A stretch of 64,000 nucleotides of DNA, taken from contig NW_021167081.1 in the NCBI RefSeq assembly GCF_003711515.1, positions 1,817,630-1,881,629 on the forward strand, in the 5' to 3' direction. The DNA comes from Sodiomyces alkalinus F11. Taxonomy: Eukaryota; Ascomycota; Sordariomycetes; Glomerellales; Plectosphaerellaceae. Below, piece after piece: positions 24,058 to 37,072 of this stretch. The first letter of the stretch is position 1. Every line of letters starts with the position of its first letter. Below the pieces are notes generated by a model that worked only from the letters and a program-made list of their open reading frames with translations, was not told the origin of the DNA and searched no databases. The translations under genes were made by a program, and so were the position numbers.

Positions 24058-25276
24058 GGCGATGTTGATGTTGACGTGACTACACGCGTGCCGAATGTAT
24101 AGAGTCCCGTGAGGAGTAGTGGGACCTCTCGATGGTCAGAGAATAAAGCCAGGAAGATCGAGTCTCAACGACTTGAGAGTGGCTCCTGGAATTTTCGTTG
24201 TCGGTCTGTCTTTGATCGGTGCGGTCGTTCGCAGCAAATTTAAAGATTTCGGCGTTGGTGCAGGTAAATTCTCCTCTTGCCACCGTTTCTTAATGACTGA
24301 GGACTGCCCGTAAATGTTCCTAAATGTTGTGATTCGATGTTCCCTTTCCTCCCGTACTGAATCAGGCGGACAGTCCCAGTGCTGGAAGGAACAGAGTGTC
24401 AGGTCCGGTGATTCAGTGAGTGAATCGGTCGAGCAGTCCCTAGTCCTGGCGAGGAAGCTATCGGAATCCACCAACAGCGAGCGTCGAACTTTCGAGGTAT
24501 CAACGGATTAAAAAAACGATCGTTAATCACACCTGTGATGGGCGTGAAGCGAAAAGCAGGCCAAGAGATGCCTGGTGCGTTTTCTTGGTCACAAGGAACT
24601 GCACTCCAGTCGTCTCCAGGCTCTGGCCGGTGTATCGGCTAGTCCGGTTGACGTCCAATTGGTTGGAGGGGGGAGACAAGAAGACTAGATGTCGTGTGCT
24701 GGAATCAAAGAGCCGCAGAATAAATGCTGGTAAAGCGAGCGGAAACCAACACCCAAGATCTATTGGATGCTGTGTCAGGGACGGGTGCCGAGCCGTCCAA
24801 GAGATGCAAAGTATTATACAGAGCCGAGGAAAAGAGGATGGAGGAAACCCAGCCATTGAACCACCAATTGGCCCAAGGAAACAAAAGAAAGAAAAAATAA
24901 AAGACCCGAGAGAAGAAGAAGAGAGAACGAAGGTCTGGTGACAGGTTGGAAGCGCATTGGCAGAGCGGCGATAGCTTGGGATATATAGCCACCTGTGCTT
25001 CGGGGATGGCCATGCGCCATATGCCAAGGCATCGAGGCGGCCTTAGCGTGATGGGGTGTCCAAACAAAGAAAATAGGGGTCGAGGCCGAATGTACGTCAA
25101 GTATTCTGCAGGTAGTATGTCCGACCCTCATGTGGAAGATGAGGTTGACTGGAGACCACGACCATGAAAGAAACACATACAACGTATGTATGTACGCGCA
25201 TGGCTCTCAGGGTATCAGGAAGCAAGGTAGCGATGTAGGAGGGGATAATAAAGGTGGCAAGGGGGTCTGGTCGACA

Positions 25277-25292
25277 GGGGGGGGGGGGGGGG
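25277..25292. repeat. Poly-G run
   Basis: Sixteen consecutive G residues on the plus strand. Confidence 0.9.
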
Positions 25293-28111
25293 TATAGCTT
25301 TGACTGTTGAATCGAGGAGAAAAAGAGAGAAGGGGAAAAGGACGGGTGGGGTGCGCGAACGATGCGGGCCAGAACTAACAAGGGCCTGCAGCAGCCGGAC
25401 ATACAGGAGGTAGCGAACGAAGTACGAGGCAAGTCGGGGAAGACGAAGCAAAAGCGCCAACCGGAATCATCCTTTCTTCCTTCGCTGCCAATCCCGACAT
25501 GGCCTCCTCAACCAATGCTACAGTACTTGAAGGGATGCATAGACGAGCATGATAGGACAAAGAACCCTGCCCCGTTACGATGCAGCCTTGCCTTTCAGTT
25601 GGTCTCGGAAGAGTATCGAGCATCGACTATCCCAATCGTCTCGAGGAAGAGAAAAGCCAGTGCTCTCCTCTGAATGCTGCCAGGCAACTGGGGCTGGGGA
25701 GCGAGGATAACTGGATCTCTCGGTCGTTTCGTAGGCTTCTGAATGGTCAGAATATCCCGAGGAACGGTAGGCACGAGGGCGAGGACGACCACCTGGCTAT
25801 CAGCAAACCCCGCAGACAAGGTAATCGACGAAGAGGGCCCTGGCCTCGGAGCGGTTATATGGGTCTAAGCGCGCCGCTCCGTTCGAGGGGACGAATCTTA
25901 CGAATTTCTGAAGCTATCGACCTCGTTAGCCTTGGTGCTAAATGGGGACAGGGTCCAGCTGAGGTACGGAGTGGTCAGTCATCCTTATCCCATACGGCTA
26001 GACCACCGCTTGCCCCCTCAGCATTGGACTTGGAGGCGGCAGGTGTGGGGCCACCAAAGCGAATCACTCGCCATGGCGATCTGGTGGGGAAAAGTTCAAC
26101 CCTGTCCACAAGACCTTACCGTATGTATGTACAACGTGCAGTAGGTAGTGTAGTGTAGGGCAGGAGGAAAACTACGATCATATAACCTGGTCGAGCACTT
26201 CGCCAATGCAAATACGAAGTAAATGTTGTAGAAGTAGGAGTAGTGTGACGAACAAAAGCTCAGACATTTTGGCCAGGACAGAATACCCGTCTTGACGGCC
26301 TAGGGAATTGGTCCCAGCGTGTCAAGCCGAAAGGGCAGATAAATGGGGCGAAGAAGAGCCGTAACCGGGGCTTGTCGTGGGGCCGATTTGTCAGCAGCGA
26401 TGCATTAATATGAAGGATTTTCAAGCTTTCAAGACGACCAGGCGCAACTCTTCTCTGGGGATGAACAATACTGGGAGGCTCGCTTGAAAAGTCGACTTGG
26501 GGAGGCCGGAATTGGACGCAAGCGATGGCCATAACTGAAGAAGCTGCCCTGCAGTAGCAGGATCTTCGTGCGGGGGAGTATGAAGCTCGCGGGACTCCGT
26601 CATGATGCCATACAGCCGTGCATTCTGTCTCCGGTGTGGAGCCTATGGGGTGCGGGCCCTACAGTAGTTATTCCGTGGAGCGTCTCGGTGGGCAGGAGAA
26701 GAAGGTCGGAACAGAGTTGTGTTAGGGTTCGAAGTCTGATATAGCTGGCAGTCTCATTGTGGTATCTGTGGGTTGAGTGGGATGTTCGTTGGTTGGGTCA
26801 TGAAGTCATGAAGCAGATACAGGCTGTGTTTCCGACGTCGAGAGAAAGCAAATGGCGACGCATTGTCGACGGCAGGTCGCGCCGTCTGATGAAAAGGACC
26901 GCAATTTGAGATCTGACAAAAAAAGTTGGTGCTTGCGCGGGTGTACATACCCAAAGTCTACGCCACGCATCCCGGGGAGGGGGTGCATTTCAACAGATGT
27001 GAGTGTCTGACGTGTGGGACGAAAAAATACATCAAGTGAGAAAAAGAACCGATCTGCCAACAGCGAGCCAAGAATGGCTGGGGTAGACCGAGGAAAGGGC
27101 TTGCTGTTGGTCAGGCTAGATATCTCCACCGTCCGTCCACCGAAAAGATAGTCCATCTCACCTGGTGGTTTCCGCAACGGCCCGGGGTGGGCCCGTTTCG
27201 AGAGAAAACGGATCAATTGATTGATTAAGGGTATAATAATTAGTACTTTGCTGAAATAAGCCTCAAGAGTACCGAGTCGACGTACAACGTACATAATAAC
27301 CATTGCCGATAGAGCTGCGATCTGTGACGGAAACTGAGACGAGGAGGTGGAGAGCCTCAGAGCAAATTAAACAAGGAAAATATATATATAGACGACCATG
27401 GCGGGTGTTACGGTATGAAATTCAATGACGTATGTATTGAGGCTGTATAAGGATGATGCGTACCTTCCGAACCTAGTCGGGCGGTATTCTCTGTTGGAAT
27501 CTAAACGGAGAGGAAGCAATTATATAATTATACCTAGGTCGAGTCGTGTCGATTTTTCTCACACAGATAAGCTACATAGGTATCCAAAAGCATTGCGGAT
27601 GCGTATATGCTGTGTGTGTGTTACGCCATGTACATTTCTCTTATTATACCTACCCGGGTTTAGGGGGACAGAGCCCGATAACTAGTCAGTCTGTGGAGAG
27701 TCTTTGAACATCATATCAACAGAAATTTCTCTGTCCTGGCTCTAGTCAGAGCAAAAGTCTCTATTCGAGCTCTGACCTACCTTATAAATCCCCCCTCTGG
27801 GGTAGGTATTGAGCAGTGTTGAGAATGAGCTATGGACAAGAAAAGGCCGGATGAATAAGGTACCACCACATCCGCATCTTATCCGTCTCATTCCTACTAT
27901 CATCACATGTCTGTTCCAGATTCAGAGCTGAGTGCTATCTCCGGATAGTAGGAAGGCTCGATGAACCCGGATGATATCGACCACTGTTGGGTAAAATAGG
28001 CACAAACGTACTGATACGCACAGGGAAGTCTCACCGTAAGGTAGGGGTAGCTGTCGACGGATAGTATCCATCTAGCGATATTCCGTACCGTACTATTGAC
28101 CTTGCTTTGTG

Positions 28112-28115
<4 letters not shown>

Positions 28116-28148
<33 letters not shown>
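28116..28148. repeat. Poly-T run (33 nt)
   Basis: Uninterrupted T tract on the plus strand, followed by ACATAGG. Nothing upstream of it on the minus strand looks like a retroposed gene. Confidence 0.9.
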
Positions 28149-28151
<3 letters not shown>

Positions 28152-28316
28152 TAGGTACACTGAATAAGCATTGTTCGTTCTCATACTCTTTCTTACTCAG
28201 TACGGACACCCGTATCCTGTTTATCTCCCGTCTCTCCGATACCGGAACAGAGCATGCATACATATACGTCGTACGGATACGGATACTCTTACAGAAGATA
28301 AGGTACCTACCTCGCC

Positions 28317-28337
28317 ATGCATACATACATACATACT
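28317..28337. repeat. (CATA)n short tandem repeat
   Basis: GCATACATACATACATAC run just after a GGTACCTACCT microrepeat. Confidence 0.8.
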
Positions 28338-28599
28338 AATACCTTGATAGTCCGTCCATGGGGGCTCAAAAGCGTGTTACGTAGTAATGAATTACCTACG
28401 AGGCTGAGGCTAGGTTGCCATCGAGCTCCTAAAGCAGTTAATACCCCGGGAGGCAGGACCGGGTCCACCTTCCTTCCAGGAGCAAATTCGAACTGGGATG
28501 GTCCCCATCGTTCCTACCTTTGACCACCAGAAAATTTCTATTCCCGCCCAATTTCCCCGCATGTCCACTCGTTCGCACCTTCCATGACATCTTCGCATT

Positions 28600-28670
28600 G
28601 TTCGAAGTACGGAGTAGTGCCTCTATAGGTAAGGTAGGTACCTTACCTGTACAAGGTACTCCGTGCCTTG
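28600..28670. repeat. Microrepeat patch (GAAGTACGGAGTA, GGTAGGTACC, GTACTCCGT)
   Basis: Contains GAAGTACGGAGTAG, AGGTAAGGTAGGTACCTTACC and AAGGTACTCCGTG in 70 bp: three forms of the dispersed palindromic words side by side. Confidence 0.6.
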
Positions 28671-31600
28671 CGCGTCATTGCATGGCATTCGAACCGCAGT
28701 CGCAAACGGACAGGGCAGGCGTGTTACAACAACACAGCCTTCCAGGCCCTCGGTCCGTCATACCTTTTTACCTTACAACGCGCATCTCTACCCCAGAACT
28801 ACGGCTTCAATCCATCGAGTGGTGATCATCGACACAACACTCCCTCTTATGACTGCTTTATTGCCCCTGTTTTGCTATTTTGACTACTGCATGTTATTTC
28901 TACTTCCCAACGACTTGGAAACCCTGTCGACGACGAGGACAGAGCACGGAATAGAACCCGCAACTGCACGCCCACTGCCCACTATTACCGGCTGTTTACT
29001 GTCCAATCCGATCGAATCTGATCCAGTCCACCATCTCTTCATTTGATCTCCAGCTCCTATTTTAGTTCGTTTGCGACAGATCCTAGACCACTCGCATCAG
29101 AATTCAGAGTAGGGAGCAGAACCAGAGTCGATGTAGCCGTTTATGCTGATTTTCGGTGGCAGCACGCTGGCTCCCCAGTGATTGTGATGACAACATCCCG
29201 GCGGGCAACTTCAGTTCTGGTGTCAAATTGGACCTCCCTTGGACCATGCTGCACTGCGGACTTCACTGGTGCGCCCCGCTAGTTCGCGAACACATCGAGC
29301 GACTCACTCAGCTTCGAATTGACCGCAGTAACTTGGATTACCAATGTCGGCCATTCTTTTGTATATGTACGATGACTGACCGTCACTTATCAGGAGAAGC
29401 GCAAAAAACCCACGGCGGAGTCTTATATATGAGAATACCCTCGCCACCGCCCCATCACAGCCATGTTCGACGACCTGAATCATCGTTATTGCCCTAGTCC
29501 GCCATAATTACCTGACCTCCAGCGAACGTCCTACTTATGGTGTGGATGAGAGAGGACTATGGCTGCATTCCGTACCCTCCGCCGTCTCTGACCCCCGGTT
29601 TGCTTCCTTGCCTCCTCATGTTCTTAATATATCCCAGATCTGTCGCTAGGCCCGGCAAATCTCATCGAAGAATCCGCAGTCACCTCCCTACCTCAACTCC
29701 CGTTGATGCATATTCCCCCACGCTCTGTGTCACCGGCGGCTGAACTCAAACCACTACCATTATACAAATTAAAACGAGTCGACAACTAAGGGCTCGCCGC
29801 ATGCCTGGTGCCTGGACCCCAATCACCATCAGCGACGACTGCCGAACACCGTCCTAACTGGCTCCCCACCTGCATGTGCATGCTGTGTAGCCATCACCCT
29901 TCGAGCGGCCATCATTCTGTCACCTGCTTCCAGAGCGCGTTGGCGAACCCTAGCTGGCCCCGAGAGTCCAATGGACCCATGTCCTCCGAGCTCAATCCAT
30001 TTAGACTGCAACATCGTACCACAACTACATGTACATACTTCTGTCTCGGCACAGCTTCTGTTGACAGCATGCCATGGACACTGCGCGTCTGCCACAAAGT
30101 TACCGCCGAACCATTTCCCTCGATAACTGAAGTAAAACATATCAACGCTTTCTGCCAGGCCGCGCGCTTCCCTATCTGCGGATCACCATCTGGTAGTTTT
30201 TCCTAGCAGCATATATATCACAGTGGTGTGTTCTGCCTAGAGCATGCGTGGGTAGAAGGTTATCTGACTTGGATTGTTCCTGATAGGGAAGATTCGCACT
30301 TGTTGCGGATCATGGCCCGATTGACACCGAAGATCGCTCGGGACTAAACAGCGCGGGCTCGCATTCCTTTCTGGTATCATCTGACTCGGTCCCACCATCC
30401 TCCATCTCACGGCTTTGAGTCGACTGGGTGAGCTTGGCCAACATAACACCCCGGCTCTGAGCTTCGATAATCACTGAGCTGTTTACGGATGAGCAGTCGT
30501 CAAGGCCAAACCAAACCAAGACACACAAAAAAAAAAAGAGCGAAACAGAAAAAGAAACAAAAAACCAGGGTCCCTGTGGCGCACATCATTCACTTGCCGT
30601 GGATGCATCATTGGCCGGCCTCTAAGCAGTGCTCGGCACTCGGGTTCGCCCTATGGCGTTCCAAGGGCCTTCTGAACGAAGGCCGGCTCGCAGAGTCTGT
30701 CCACCGTGTTATTTCTTCATTACCATTGGAAGTACGACCAGCTACTTACTGGCCGTGGACCTCACAATCGAGTGTCGGCGGTGGATTTCCATCTACACCA
30801 GCATGTTATTATCTGAGCGCGAACGGTGGCACAGATGTCAACCAAGCCAGCCGCAATGAGTTGTACTATTTCGCAGGCAAAACTGGACAAAAAAACCAGA
30901 TGAAAGCAAAAAGGGCTCGAAGCGATTCTGTATTGCACTCCGAAGCTCTGCATTCTGCACCACAAAAGTGGAACGTCCCACTTATTATTCCCTACGAGCC
31001 GACCACCCAACTCCGGACTTCGCGCCCCCTCCATAAGCCGAACGCCCTTGTCGACCAGGGCTTCTCGTCTCGCCCTTTGGAGTGAGTCGCTGGCTGATTC
31101 TCGTTTCCAACAAAATGACTGATCTGAGGGCGCTGCACTCACATCTGTACTCGGCCCTCTCCTTACGTTGTAAATTGTAAGCCGCAAATGCCAAGAATGC
31201 GAGGTCCTGGTACGCGTCCATCTCCACACCAGTGGCCTCTTGTAGCCCAATCCAGCAGGCGTTTACAAAGACAAGGCGTTGCAATTCTACGCATTTCACC
31301 GGTCAAGACAACGGTCTTCGTGGGTCTCTTCCTGACACGGCCAGCAAGTGAATGGGCAAGGATGATGGGATGCTCCGAAGAGGGATGCGTCGTCACGGAA
31401 CAACGGTCCATGGTTCGATTTTGCCGAGGAGTCTAGAATGCCAGGGATTCGATTCGTCCACTCTCGCTTGTCATTTGACACGCACACCCTATCTTTCTGT
31501 CCCTGGAGGCAGGATCCAGGGGCTCGCAGGAGTCTTCGGACTACGCACCCTATCCGTACGATTTGAACCCAGCAGCATGGTTCCACCGCTCTTATCCAAA

Positions 31601-34118
31601 ATTATTCCCATTCCTCCCGGCGCTGAGCCAAGCAGGGCAATGCAATGGGCAGGCGTGTCCCATGGCATGGCGTCAAAACTTGTTCCACGAAGCCCCGGAA
31701 TTCCATGCTGATAGAACGTGTCCTGTTCGTCGCAAGTGGTGCTCTCGTTATCCACGTATCCCACCAACAGGCCACTCGTCTTCGTTTAGCTTCAGGACAC
31801 GGCCCGAGCCAAGATGTTCCCCCGCGAGGGGAAGGGAGGAGAGAGATGATGGGCACGAGTATCTTGCTGCCACCGCGATATTCGCACTCATCATCAGATG
31901 TTGAGTTAGGCACAGTCGCCTCGTTGTGTCTCGAAATACCAAACGCAAGCAGACAGCTGGCTGGCTCAAGCAAGCAGCAAGCCAAAGTCAGCCTTCTGCG
32001 TCCGTTTTGTGCTAATTTTGACCTTTGGTGAAAACGCGGCCGCTCTCGGTTCGTCGCCCCCGCTTCCGAAGCCCAGAAAACCCCACGTCCTCCGAAGTGA
32101 AGCCCAACCATGATCAAGACTTGACGCGGGAAAGGTGGATTAAGGCGGCAGACATGCTCCGGGGAAGCAAACATCCTGTCCCCGGTTCGGGCGATCTCGA
32201 ATGACACACATAGCATTGTGGGATACAATTTCTCTATGAGGCTGATGAGGCCGATTCCTCCCTCCTTTGCTCCGTAACGATACTAGGGAAGGTCTGGCAA
32301 AAGCGGAGTGACAACGACATCAGACGTGACTCCTGCGTTTGAACCGGACCTGAAGGCAATTTCTCCGGCTTTCCTTGAATGAGCAATACCGACCATGTCC
32401 ACGTCCATGCGTATGCGCACATATGCAGGACTACAAGTTAAGGAGAGAGAAGAATTCTCTACTCTTCTTCTCTGTTGGTGATGACCTGTTCATTTGCCGG
32501 CCGCACACAAATCCATCTCATCCCTGCAAGCGGGATGGAACTGTCCAGCATTTACTAATGTAGGTCTTGCAGTACCAAGCCAAAACACCCTTCGGCTACA
32601 GATTGTGCCTTTCGGTCGTCTCAACCGTCCAGTCCACGCAACTTGTACGTTCCCCATGCAGCATATGACGGCATCCGAGCAAGTCGTTGTGTCTCTAAGC
32701 ACGAGACACGGTGGTAGTATACAGGCAGAGTTACAGGCAGAGTGACCGAAAATACATCATGCCTTGCTGCTGCTAGCCACTTGTTCACGGCTGGTAGGAG
32801 TCGGAGTGGCATGCTCTCGAGTGCCTGCGATCCAGGAAGAAGCTGTACAGGCAGGCCCTCTCGATACAAGACATGGGACCCAATGCAATGGCCTGTCATG
32901 TTTCACAAATTCACAATGCATTTGCCCTGCATGGACTCGGTTCTGGGTTAATTAGGGCACAACCACCAGAGTCAACGAAGCCGCACACGACCTGCATTCA
33001 GAATTTATCCCTTCCAAGGTTGAGGGCGATGTGTGCAGGCTGGTTGACGTCAATCGATACATCTCGGTGGCGTCCAAGTGTGCGTTGATGCCAGGAGTTG
33101 GCCCTTTCACGTCCCGCAAGGAAGCATCCATCCGAAGGCCACTTGTACAAAGGACAACAACGCATGAGAATATCTATTCAGACAAGAACGTACATACAGT
33201 GCTCTCCGGATCTGCTAACCACCAGCGAAGGGGGAACTGGAGCTGAGCCTGATCGGATGCGAGTCAAGTGATTCTGTCTGTCGTTTCCTAAGTCGGTCGA
33301 CTTCCGTTCCACATGGTGCTCACTTCATAGAGCCCACTTCAACCACTAGGTAGCTACCAGGAGCGCCCGGAGGCTTTGCCACCTTCTGGAATCACTGGAT
33401 ATTACACAGACTTCGGAGATCCGATTCTCTTGGTGGCGGGTCCCGCGGGGAGGGCATACTGACCCTCTTCGATTCCCTCGATCCCCTCGATCAGCACGTT
33501 CGCTATGAGGCAAGGCATGTTACTCCCCCGTTGGCTCTGTTTCCAAGGTGCGCACGATCCTCGTGTCTGTCCACGGGGTGCGGTTTTAACCGACCAACGG
33601 TGAGGTCTGTCCCAGACACGTCGCTCCACTGGATTGTCCGTGTCCATTGTCCCATTCGCTCCACCAAGTCGCGTACCAAGTCGCCACAATATACCGGTGT
33701 TGTTGCCAGTGCCCTCGTGATCTGTCCATACAAGTCAAGATGTCGAGTATCAACTCCGTTGGGCCGGGAGGAGGTGGCGAGGCGCTCCCTTTCCCTTTTC
33801 TTCGTCGCCCATCTCACCCACCCCGAAGTCTGGCCAAATCTGCAAAGAATCGAGATGCCGAACCACGTATTTGCCTCTACGGAATATGAGCACATGACTG
33901 ATAGGATGGGTGTTGATTGGCGAGTCGGGATTGGGCCTCCTCCGGAGATCGAGCCACTTTTGGTCCCGTTGGCCTGGGGGGGGGTCTAGCCGGCCACCTC
34001 TCTCGTATTTGCCATGGAGAAATGACTGAGAGCCTAGTTTTGGTTATTCGTATTCTCCGCCTTTTCAACCCAAGAGTTGGTTGTCGTGGCCGTCAGTGAT
34101 TTAGAGGAATGCTGCATC

Positions 34119-36277
34119 TCATATGCCTAGCCGGAAGGGATGGCCCTCGGTATTCAGGACAAAGTCATCAAGGCTGATGAGGTCGGGGGGTGAGAAGATC
34201 AAGTAATAGTACTTGAGCGTTTGAGCGAACCAATGACTCTGCACATCATTAGCAAAAAGGGTTAGGGATTTTTTGTCTTGGAGTTCATGGGGAGATGGAA
34301 TGTTCCAAGGGGGGGTTTTTTTTTTCTTTTGGATGGACGCAGCATTACCTCCATGGAGTCAATTTTATTAGTCCCCCCCTGATGGGCGGTCACGTCGTCG
34401 ATGGCGGCGTTGCCGTGGGGTGTCTGGGTGGCGTTGACGGTAGCTTGGAACATGCGCCAGGCGATGTCACGCAGGTCCTCCTTGCCGGTCATGCGGTAGA
34501 GGAGGAAGACGCTCTCGATGGCCTCGGGGCGAAGGAGGTAGCGCGGGTCCTTGACGTTCTTGAAGCCCTTGCGGAGTCGCGGGTCACCTTCGCCGGCCCA
34601 GCGGTCTGGGTCCCAGGGGCACTCGTCGAGATGGACGCCAGAGCCAGAGCCAGAGCCATCCTCCAGGGCCTTCCGATGGTCCCTTCCGATCTTCTTCTCG
34701 TCGCCGCGCGACTTCTTGCTCCTTATATCAGCGCTGGCCGTATCCGTAGCTTGTTCGTTCCCCTCGGAGGATCGGGAGCAGGGGATGAGGGTGGAAACTT
34801 CGGGCATGACACCGGCGGGGAAGGCGTCGTATGCCCAGGCGCAACCGCGGGCTAGTTGGTCGCCCATGTCGAGATGGTGGTCCAAGTCGAAGAGGCGGCC
34901 TCCGAGGGCGAAGAAACCTCCGGCGAAGCAGGCGGCCTGCTGGGTCTCCGGGATGTGATCGATGCGCTCATCGTGGACGTAGACGTCACCCGTGAAGAGG
35001 ATGCGGGGTCGCGAGGGTTGAATTGGTGTTTGCTCTCCTCGCTCTTGTTCCTCCTCCTCTCGTTGATGCGCGGCGTCGGAGGGAAGCATGGGGCGGAAGA
35101 CGATGTGGCGGGCGGCAGTCTCGGCGGCGCGACGGTACATGGCCTCGTATATCGGGTCGCGGCCCCCGAGCAGGGCGTGCATCTTGGGGAGGTACTCGTA
35201 CAGGGAGCCAGCGGTGGCGCCCAGGGTGAAGGCGTTGTCGGTGTCGACGCGTTCGTTGCGAAAGTCGACGAGCCGGGGCCACATGCCCGGCAAGAGGGAC
35301 TGGTGCTGGGTGCGCTGCAGGACGCGGGTGACGCGGGCGACGGCATCGAAGTACCTCGGGTCCCCCGTCAGCTGGGACAGGTGGGCGAACTCGAGGGCCA
35401 GGGTGCCGGTGGCGGCGGAAGGGTCGTGGTCGCCGGCCATCTGGGTCCCCGCGCGCATGTTGTTGAGGTTGGCCCAGCGGGCGGGGAGGCGGTTCGGGGT
35501 GTCGAAGGCCATGTAGAGGAGGTCGCCCAGCTCGGTGGCCTTGCGGAGCAGGGCGAGCTCGCCGCTGAGGTCGAAGGCCGACAGGAGCCCGGCGAGGTGG
35601 CGGACCGTCGTGTCGAGGACGTTGAAGCCGCCGCCGCCCTCGGCCCGGGTCTTCTCGGCGGCCCAGTCGACCTGGGCGGCGTAGGTGGCGGCGTCGTAAA
35701 ACTCGTCCTTGAGCCCCATGATCCACAGCGTGTCGAGGCTGTCGAACAGCGTGACGGCCCACCCGCCGTATGTGTTCTTCTTGGGCTCGCCGGAGACGGG
35801 GCCGACCTCGTCCTGGCCCCATGCTCGGTCTCTGTATGTCTTCCAACCCTGGACGAAGACGTCGCGGACGGCGGCGCGGCGTGCCTCCAGCTCGGTTTCC
35901 GTCGTTGTGACAGTCGTCGTGGTTCGGAAGAAGGAAGGGGAAAAGTCGTGCTGGATGCGCGGGATGCGACGACGGGGGCGCCCGGTCGGCAACGGGATCA
36001 TGGAATGGATGGGGAAGTGCTGGTCGACGTCGGTCCAATCGAACGAGCTGTTTCGGAAGGGCACGCGTTCCGACGTGGGCGGGAATGGTTGCGGACTGGG
36101 CGCCGAGCCCCCGAGGAATGAGAAGAAGGAGGATGACGATGACGATGACGATGAAGGTGGCACATGGGCGCCGTAGTCGTACCCGTCACTTCGACGAAGA
36201 AATAGCAAGACGAAGACGAAGGTGAATAGCGCGACGACGGGCACGAGGCGCCGACGAGGGGCTAAGATCAAGACCAT
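34119..36277 (-). CDS. Class I alpha-1,2-mannosidase (GH47), type II membrane protein
   Basis: Two exons, 34349-36277 and 34119-34238, with a 110-bp phase-0 intron (GTAATG...GCAG). The product is 682 aa. The start is the first ATG of the frame and gives MVLILAPRRR followed by a hydrophobic anchor (VVALFTFVFVLLFL, about residues 13-27): a type II signal anchor. A Ser-rich stem follows, then the GH47 catalytic domain: AVRDVFVQGWKTYRDRAWGQDEV, GGWAVTLFDSLDTLWIMGL, DTTVRHLAGLL, LALEFAHLSQLTGDPRYFD, CFAGGFFALGGRLFD, LRPEAIESVFLLYRMTG. The small last exon supplies SLDDFVLNTEGHPF, whose Thr coordinates the catalytic Ca2+ in this family. Family knowledge: trims Man9GlcNAc2 N-glycans in ER/Golgi or in glycoprotein ER-associated degradation. 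A charged insert of ~50 residues (near EVSTLIPCSRSSEGNEQ) interrupts the domain. If the last intron is kept, the frame runs to a basic tail and loses the Ca2+ site. Confidence 0.96.
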
Positions 36278-37072
36278 GATCTCTTTGTTTGTTCGTCCGC
36301 CTCCGGGGGGGGGGAGGGTTTCGTTCTTTTCCCGTTTCGTTTTCTTGATCAAAATGAGATTTCCCAACTCAGCGGAGAGGAATTTGATTCGTGACAAGAG
36401 ATCGATGGCGCATTTTCAGAGCGAGTTGACCAATTTTGTCTTGTTCTTCTTTTCGGGAGCGCTTTGCTTTGGATGTCAGGTATAATGAATGAATTGAACG
36501 TGATAAAATTATGGAGTATGATATTTCGTCCTTAACTTAACGCCAAAGAGAAAAAGACCGGTCAGGCTGAAGACGCGTTGGGATAAATTCTCTTTAAAAA
36601 CGAGGCGTCGTCGTACGGGGCCGTCCGGATCTCTCCATTCAGGGGCCATCACGTTGAAATATTATTGCTTAGCTAATATCTAATATGAAAATTGAAAAAT
36701 TACAAAAAAAAAAGGGGGGGGCCCTTGTCTGCCAAGGATCTCTCATCGCTTCATCCATGGTGTCAAGACTTTGTCCGCATGCAAAGTACGAAAAAGCTCA
36801 ATGACTTGACGACTGCACTAAGTACATTGTTGGCCTTGGACTGACGGAGAGAAGAGACCAATGGTTATGTGTGAATAGGTGAATAGCTTGATAGCATTGC
36901 CTGCTTATAATTGTATACCTATACCCTACGGGCATCCGCCATTCTCACGACACTCCTCTCCTCTTTGCATACATCCTTACGACGGAGGACGGGGCGTCCA
37001 TCACGCTTTTCCATGTGTATGTATATGCGCCTTTGTACCTCGAAAGATAAGGCAGCTCTACCTTGGTTCTTT
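36278..37072. promoter_or_regulatory. Intergenic: GH47 promoter and FN3-gene 3' flank
   Basis: 0.8 kb between two genes transcribed leftward. Around 36.48-36.72 kb it is locally AT-rich, ending in an A-run followed by a G-run (about 36703-36720). The part nearest 37072 should contain the poly(A) signal of the FN3 gene. No specific site is recognised. Confidence 0.45.

Larger units (their letters stand above)
24058..34118. other. 10-kb interval without a recognisable gene, upstream of GT2
   Basis: No coding region can be supported. Frames of 130-208 codons occur (for example around 26.8-27.3, 29.8-30.2, 30.5-31.1 and 31.6-32.2 kb), but they lack known motifs, overlap open frames on the opposite strand and show no splice-linked partner exons. 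GC content looks ordinary from about 28.5 to 34 kb, so this is not simply decayed repeat DNA. It could hold regulatory DNA for GT2, non-coding transcripts or a fast-evolving gene. Simple repeats include 16 G at 25277-25292, a 33-T run at 28116-28148 and CATA repeats near 28317-28337. Confidence 0.5.

Noticed and set aside
26806..27303. 165-codon minus-strand frame with a hydrophobic start
   Set aside because: Hydrophobic N-terminus could be a chance AT-rich stretch; the rest lacks pattern. Not enough to call a gene.
28116..28148. Poly(A) tail of a retroposed gene on the minus strand
   Set aside because: No coding remnant precedes the tract and no target-site duplication was seen; treated as a homopolymer.
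30489..31085. 198-codon open frame in the 24-34 kb desert
   Set aside because: Overlaps opposite-strand frames of similar length and has no recognisable motif; starts in a Lys-rich stretch made by an A-run.
31602..32228. 208-codon open frame on the minus strand
   Set aside because: No domain or conserved-looking block; plus-strand frames overlap it equally well.
34856..36121. 421-codon open frame on the plus strand
   Set aside because: It is antisense to the GH47 mannosidase exon; its Gly/Val/Glu-rich translation is the usual mirror of a GC-rich coding strand.
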